From Actibacterium ureilyticum (GTDB lineage: Bacteria; Pseudomonadota; Alphaproteobacteria; Rhodobacterales; Rhodobacteraceae), in NCBI RefSeq assembly GCF_002285435.1, contig NZ_NSBT01000018.1, forward strand, positions 248,001-312,000: a stretch of DNA of 64,000 nucleotides, written 5' to 3'. A model generated the notes under the pieces. That model was not told the origin of the DNA. It was given only the letters and a program-made list of their open reading frames with translations, and did not search any database. Made by a program: the position numbers and the translations under genes. Shown here piece by piece: positions 60,509-64,000 of the stretch (positions within the stretch are counted from its first letter, which is position 1; the number at the start of each line of letters is the position of its first letter).

Positions 60509-61911
60509 GGCTGGCGACCGGGCTGTCGGTCTAGCGCCGCCTTCACAGGCTCTGCAATCTGTTCGGAGACTGCCGCTCTTTCCGTGGCCGACAGCCGTTC
60601 CGAGAGCAGCGTCCAAGCATCGTGTAGAACCTTCATCGTGTCTTTGACCAACTCGATCAGGTCGAGCTTTTTCGCCCGCTCCCGAAGATCGTCATCCCGG
60701 ATGATCCAAATTCTCGAATCGTCGGGGCGCGGACGCACCGAACCATCGAGCACCCCAAGAAACAACTCCAGAACAACGTGCGCGGCCTCTTTCGCTGTAT
60801 TGCGCAGCGCGTCAGCCCGATCCTGGTGGAGCTGCGCCTGTGCATCCCGCAAGCGGCGGGCTTCCTGTTCGGCCTGCTGCCGGGCGCGGTGAAGGTCGGC
60901 GTGTTCCGCTTCGCGCTGTTGCCGATGCAGAGCCTCAAGCTCCTCCTGCTTTTGGTCAAGCTGCTGCTGAATACGCGTTTCGGCATTCTGGGCATCCCGC
61001 GCAGCCTGCTCGCGCAGACGCTTAGCCTCTGCACGATCCGCTTCCGCCTCTTCCAGCGCCTGATCCGCCAGGTCGAGTTTTTCCACGATCTCCTCGGCCT
61101 TGGCGGCCAGTGACCGCTCCAGACCATCTTCCGCGTCAACGACATCTTCCAGCCGCCCGTCGATTTCCTGGCTGATCTGGGCCGTCAGCTTTGCTGCGTC
61201 CTTCCGCGCCTTCCATTGCTGGCGGCTGAGGCGTTCGCGCTTTGGGCCAGTTCGAGTCAGGCCACAGGCCAGACTGACATGCTCATAGTAGTGGTCCTGC
61301 AATTCACGCGCCTTCGTGCGATAGGCTGCGTTGCCGAGCTTCAGAGCGGCCTTGTCATCATGACCGGCGGCACGGGCAACCTCCATCGCCTCCTCTTTGG
61401 CCTGCCACGCCGGATTGAGTTGGCGTGCGGAACAGGTCGGGTCATCCAACGGCAATATGTAAGCGTGGATGTGCGGGTGCTTTTCGTCCCAATGCTCGAT
61501 GACGGACACCAGCTTGTCGCCGAACTGCGCCTTGAGCCAGGCAAGGTTATGGTCGCGCCAGCGTTCGTAATCAGCGCGGGCGTCGGGTTTCGTGTTCACA
61601 AGATCGGTCGGCAAGGGATGCGATGCGACAGCCGTCAGCAAAGTGTGCCGGTCCTTGCGGATACCCCGCCGCGCCGTCCGGCCATCCTTCAGGGTGACTT
61701 CGACGCCGCCAGCGGCGACCATCTCGTCATGCAGCTTGCGGACCTCATCAGCGCTCACGCCATAGACGAGAGACGGCGGGCGAGGATCGGCAACATGCTT
61801 GCTGTATTCAGGTGCGCGGGAGGCCTCTGCGAGCACCTGTTCAACAGACTGCCCGCCCTCATTGGCTTTGCGCGAATAGGACTGGAGGTGCATAAACTGG
61901 GGACCAGACAT
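60505..61911 (-). CDS. MobV-type relaxase
   Basis: The 468-aa product has the MobV/Pre relaxase metal motif HWDEKHPHIH (about residues 140-149) within a nicking domain of about 200 residues, and a long C-terminal coiled coil (AEADRAEAKRLREQ to RQQAEQEARRLRDAQAQ). Such relaxases nick oriT and lead the strand into a recipient using a helper's mating machinery. The ATG at 61911 gives the start SGPQFMHLQSYSRKAN; the longer open frame is a shadow of the oriT-like region upstream. Confidence 0.88.
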   Translation of the reverse strand: MSGPQFMHLQSYSRKANEGGQSVEQVLAEASRAPEYSKHVADPRPPSLVYGVSADEVRKLHDEMVAAGGVEVTLKDGRTARRGIRKDRHTLLTAVASHPLPTDLVNTKPDARADYERWRDHNLAWLKAQFGDKLVSVIEHWDEKHPHIHAYILPLDDPTCSARQLNPAWQAKEEAMEVARAAGHDDKAALKLGNAAYRTKARELQDHYYEHVSLACGLTRTGPKRERLSRQQWKARKDAAKLTAQISQEIDGRLEDVVDAEDGLERSLAAKAEEIVEKLDLADQALEEAEADRAEAKRLREQAARDAQNAETRIQQQLDQKQEELEALHRQQREAEHADLHRARQQAEQEARRLRDAQAQLHQDRADALRNTAKEAAHVVLELFLGVLDGSVRPRPDDSRIWIIRDDDLRERAKKLDLIELVKDTMKVLHDAWTLLSERLSATERAAVSEQIAEPVKAALDRQPGRQP

Positions 61912-62148
61912 CACAGCCCCCCAGTTTGAAAAGAAACACAATATGGACCGACTATTATGTTGCAAGCAACATGTCGGCCAGGGCGCTGCACCCCTGAACC
62001 CAGCCAGGCGGCTGCGCCGCCGGTCCCAACGGGACCGAAGCCGACAGCGGCGGCTGCAACCTCAACCCGCACCAGCCGTGTGGTGGGCGCGCGGGTTGAG
62101 GTTGCAAAGGGGGCTTCGTGTGAAAGGGGAACCCGTGCAAGCGACGTA
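61912..62148. other. Hairpin-rich oriT-like region
   Basis: Four perfect inverted repeats crowd these 237 bp: ATGTTGC-N2-GCAACAT (61957-61972), GGCGGC-N3-GCCGCC (62007-62021), CGGTCCC-N3-GGGACCG (62021-62037) and a 16-bp repeat TGCAACCTCAACCCGC with its complement at 62091-62106 (20-nt loop with inner ACCA/TGGT). Position in front of the relaxase gene fits an origin of transfer; a replication or transcription role is possible. Confidence 0.55.
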
Positions 62149-63249
62149 TCAAGCGTCATTTCTCTGCCCACCTACATTGCCGATCAGTTCCCCGAGCAGG
62201 CTGTCGATGACAGCGCCCTGACGCGCTTCTGATCGTGCCATGCCGATGAACGCGGCAGCGGCATCCCGAACCCGATAACCATCGAGCCGCTCAGAGTTGC
62301 GATCCGCGATCATGAGGCACAGCGCTGTCCGTTCCTCTCCCAACATTCCGCATTGTCGCTGCCAGACACCGGACCTTATTCCGAGCTGATCGGCCCGATC
62401 CCTTGCGGCCATCTGGATTGTTCGCCAACTCAGCGGACCGCGCTTGTCCAACGCGTTCCAGTACACTTCGATCAGTTCCTGGAGCGGCTTGCTGGCCAGC
62501 AACGCCACCTGGGCGGGCGTTGTACGGACGGGCTGAGCGTCACGCCGTTTCTCAGCCCTACAGGTTTTGTTGATATTTTCTTTACTTGTATTGAGTGCGG
62601 GTGAAATGTCGCACTGGTGGGACTTTTCACCCCTACTGACTTCCGCAGAAAAATCCTCCCAGACCGCCTCCAGCGCTTCGGCGACCTGCTTCAGGCGTTC
62701 GAAGCTTTGGATGGTCGAAGGACGGCGATTGGGTAGAATATCCTCTGCGGCCTCTGTCGCAACATCGAGGCACAGCCTGCGAATGTCGCCGAACAGCTTC
62801 CTGATCCGGGCGCGCAGCCGTTCGGCCTCCTCCTCTTCAAAGGTCGCCATTCGAGCCGCCGCCTGAATCTCGGCGGCACGCGCAATCAGGGGTGCGAGGT
62901 TGATCCCGAATTCGTGACCGATCCTGCCACCTCTTCGGTAACCGCCACGGCGGCTATGGTCAGAGGCTGATTTCGCCAGAAAGCCCTGCTCGATTAAACT
63001 ACCTTCGATCCGCGCAACCTGCCGCCGGTCAAGCCCGGCCTGCGATGCGGTTTTCGTTACCGAGGTCCAGAAACCGCAAATCCGGCCAGCAACGTAATCT
63101 TCATCCATTGTGTTGGAGATCGCGACTTCCAGATAGGAGACGGCCCCGTTGCTGAGACCCAGCTGACGCCGTGCCTTTTTGATCAGCCCGAAGAACTGCC
63201 AGCGCGTCATACCATCCGGCAAACCGCCATGTGTGAGGTGCTGCGTCAT
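62149..63249 (-). CDS. RepC-like plasmid replication initiator
   Basis: The 366-aa product resembles RepC of alphaproteobacterial plasmids: a winged-helix-type half (LGLSNGAVSYLEVAISNTM, VTKTASQAGLDRRQVARIEGSLIEQGFLAKSASDHSRRGGYRRGGRIGHEFGINLAPL) and a C-terminal RP-C_C-like end (GEERTALCLMIADRNSERLDGYRVRDAAAAF). No repA or repB is nearby. It could let the excised circle replicate for a time. Its ATG overlaps the stop of the small upstream frame (ATGA). Confidence 0.75.
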   Translation of the reverse strand: MTQHLTHGGLPDGMTRWQFFGLIKKARRQLGLSNGAVSYLEVAISNTMDEDYVAGRICGFWTSVTKTASQAGLDRRQVARIEGSLIEQGFLAKSASDHSRRGGYRRGGRIGHEFGINLAPLIARAAEIQAAARMATFEEEEAERLRARIRKLFGDIRRLCLDVATEAAEDILPNRRPSTIQSFERLKQVAEALEAVWEDFSAEVSRGEKSHQCDISPALNTSKENINKTCRAEKRRDAQPVRTTPAQVALLASKPLQELIEVYWNALDKRGPLSWRTIQMAARDRADQLGIRSGVWQRQCGMLGEERTALCLMIADRNSERLDGYRVRDAAAAFIGMARSEARQGAVIDSLLGELIGNVGGQRNDA

Positions 63250-63500
63250 GACTGCACCTCCGATCCGGAGCTTGCGGGATTCCGGAGTTTCTGGTAGTCA
63301 GGAAGGGCAATGAACTTTTGTTTGTCGTCGGACAGGGCTGCAACCCTTCCGGCGACTTTCTTTTTGGGCGGTGTGCCCCTGGAAAAGTTGGAACCGTTCC
63401 TTGTAAGCCATTGATTCCTTATGACGGCACTATTTGGAACTTTTCTTGGTAAGCTGCTGAAATTTCTTGGTTCACCCCGTTCTGCCGGGGTCACCAGCAT
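63246..63500 (-). CDS. Small frame spanning the right att site
   Basis: An 84-aa open frame starts at an ATG 2 bp outside the attR core and runs through the repeat into the element; it is coupled to the RepC-like gene by ATGA. The C-terminal half (PPKKKVAGRVAALSDDKQKFIALPDYQKLRNPASS) looks like real protein; the first 12 or so codons are tRNA-repeat sequence. There is no internal ATG or GTG. On the excised circle the frame stays open through the joint and gains an ATG from the int side. Whether it is expressed is unproven. Confidence 0.4.
   Translation of the reverse strand: MLVTPAERGEPRNFSSLPRKVPNSAVIRNQWLTRNGSNFSRGTPPKKKVAGRVAALSDDKQKFIALPDYQKLRNPASSGSEVQS
63387..63443. repeat. Possible integrase arm-type sites, right end
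   Basis: GTTGGAACCGTT (63387-63398) and TTTGGAACTTT (63433-63443) repeat the sequences found inside the left end at 49334-49367. The 11-mer TTTGGAACTTT is identical at both ends. They may bind the integrase arms. Confidence 0.4.
63482..63496 (+). repeat. Right attachment repeat (attR core)
   Basis: CTGCCGGGGTCACCA repeats the tRNA-Arg 3' end, but the rest of the tRNA is absent here, as expected at the distal end of an element integrated in a tRNA. Confidence 0.85.
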
Positions 63501-63785
63501 CGTCTTTGCAGGATCGGACGGCGTTCGCGAATCGCTGATGACGTGCGGTGCGAATAAACCCGAAGTTGCATTTTATTTACGAGATGAATTTTAACGCGTG
63601 AATGAATAATTCACCGTGTCGCCTGAAATCTGTCTGTTTCTGGGCGGCCTTTGAAGGGCGTATCGTATAGAGGGCTGGCTGGGTCGCGATTTGCGCCTGC
63701 CTGTGGTATGCTAATTCTGAAGCCTGTATTTTATATTATTTTCAGTCTGTTGAAGATTATTGGTGGGGCGGTGCGTGGTCATGTG
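63501..63785. other. AT-rich spacer beyond the element
   Basis: These 285 bp outside the attR core are clearly more AT-rich than the rest of the chromosome and hold no supported gene. They should contain the promoter of the membrane gene that begins after them. Confidence 0.4.
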
Positions 63786-64000
63786 ATGCGCGTCGGATTT
63801 GCGATGTATTACGAGAATGACACCCTGAATCCTGATTGCGCATTAAGGATTTCACCTCGAACCGCGCTTTTGGCCATTCCATTGGCGATCCTGGTCCTTC
63901 TGGGATGTGATGGCGCGCTGCATTGGGACGAGCCGGGGTATCTCTATGCCGCGATTTATCAGGATTTCGGTGAAATTCTGCGGGGCGAGGTTCAGCCGTC
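63786..64000 (+). CDS. Membrane glycosyltransferase, 5' part only
   Basis: An open frame runs off the window. It has a hydrophobic helix (ALLAIPLAILVLLG) followed by the acidic motif LHWDEPGYLYAAIYQDFGEIL, typical of the first periplasmic loop of GT39/ArnT-like enzymes. The start is uncertain: ATG 63786 and ATG 63804 are both possible, and the frame stays open further up. It is not part of the mobile element. Confidence 0.55.
   Translation, partial: MRVGFAMYYENDTLNPDCALRISPRTALLAIPLAILVLLGCDGALHWDEPGYLYAAIYQDFGEILRGEVQP

Larger units (their letters stand above)
49277..63496. mobile_element. Integrative mobilizable element in tRNA-Arg
   Basis: The element is bounded by two 15-bp direct repeats of the tRNA-Arg 3' end (CTGCCGGGGTCACCA). 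Just inside the tRNA copy is a tyrosine integrase whose gene reads towards the tRNA. It also has two excisionase-type genes, a MobV-type relaxase, an oriT-like region and a RepC-like initiator. It lacks mating-pair genes, so it would need a helper to transfer. Cargo is a restriction-modification pair, a putative defence operon, a phosphatase cassette and small unknown genes. Codon and GC use are close to those of the host, so it probably comes from a related organism. Confidence 0.88.

Noticed and set aside
1-64000. CRISPR arrays, insertion sequences, rRNA genes
   Set aside because: No regularly spaced repeats, no transposase with terminal repeats and no rRNA-like sequence were seen.

Overview
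The window reads as a high-GC chromosome segment from a marine-type alphaproteobacterium of the Rhodobacterales (Roseobacter/Rhodobacter relatives). The evidence is the flagellar gene order, CtrA-type TTAA-N7-TTAA sites in front of flagellar operons, a PutA without its own DNA-binding domain next to a divergent Lrp-type regulator, and RepC-type replication genes in the mobile part. Assignments rest on reading motifs; no database search was possible.

Layout. 1-19147: a large flagellar block. fliI points left. A rightward operon flgB-flgC-fliE-fliQ-flgF-flgG-flgA-flgH and a FliL paralogue meets a leftward operon fliL - small coiled-coil membrane protein - MotE-like - motA - 749-aa periplasmic protein - transglycosylase - flhA-fliR-flhB - FliJ-like. 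fliF-fliH-fliN-fliP is divergent from fliL. Most neighbours overlap by 1 or 4 nt, so translational coupling is the rule. 19244-27006: surface-polysaccharide genes (ugd, CAP-domain protein, UDP-glucuronate epimerase, FlaA1/CapD-type dehydratase, sugar transferase, epimerase) with a tail-fibre-like DUF2793/S74 protein among them. 27206-27382: a 58-aa membrane protein behind a perfect CtrA box. 27390-32956: tamB and tamA. 33060-38884: flgI, flgL, flgK, flgE, motB, completing rod, hook, P/L-ring and stator. No fliC, fliG, fliM, flgD, fliK or flgJ is visible here.

39112-49103: metabolism and regulation: a PfkB sugar kinase, a MocR regulator that has lost the PLP lysine, putR/putA, a three-gene glycosyltransferase set (ArnT-like GT39, small LAB_N protein, GT2) and a LacI-type repressor with a palindromic operator.

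49215-63496: an integrated mobile element in tRNA-Arg(CCT), flanked by 15-bp direct repeats of the tRNA 3' end (49277-49291 and 63482-63496). It carries a tyrosine integrase, two small excisionase-type proteins, XRE regulators, a membrane protein / ImmA-IrrE protease / T4 beta-like protein operon, a secreted protein with two small neighbours, a phosphoesterase-HAD-phosphoesterase cassette, a NotI-like restriction enzyme with a C5 methyltransferase, a MobV-type relaxase with accessory protein and a hairpin-rich oriT-like region, and a RepC-like initiator. It looks like an integrative mobilizable element carrying defence cargo. Beyond it lie an AT-rich stretch and the start of a membrane glycosyltransferase cut by the window edge.

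The best candidate for something undescribed is the membrane protein / ImmA-IrrE / beta-protein operon (51642-53655), with operator-like repeats and an SOS-like box in front of it. Next come the CtrA-box small membrane protein and the triple-phosphatase cassette.
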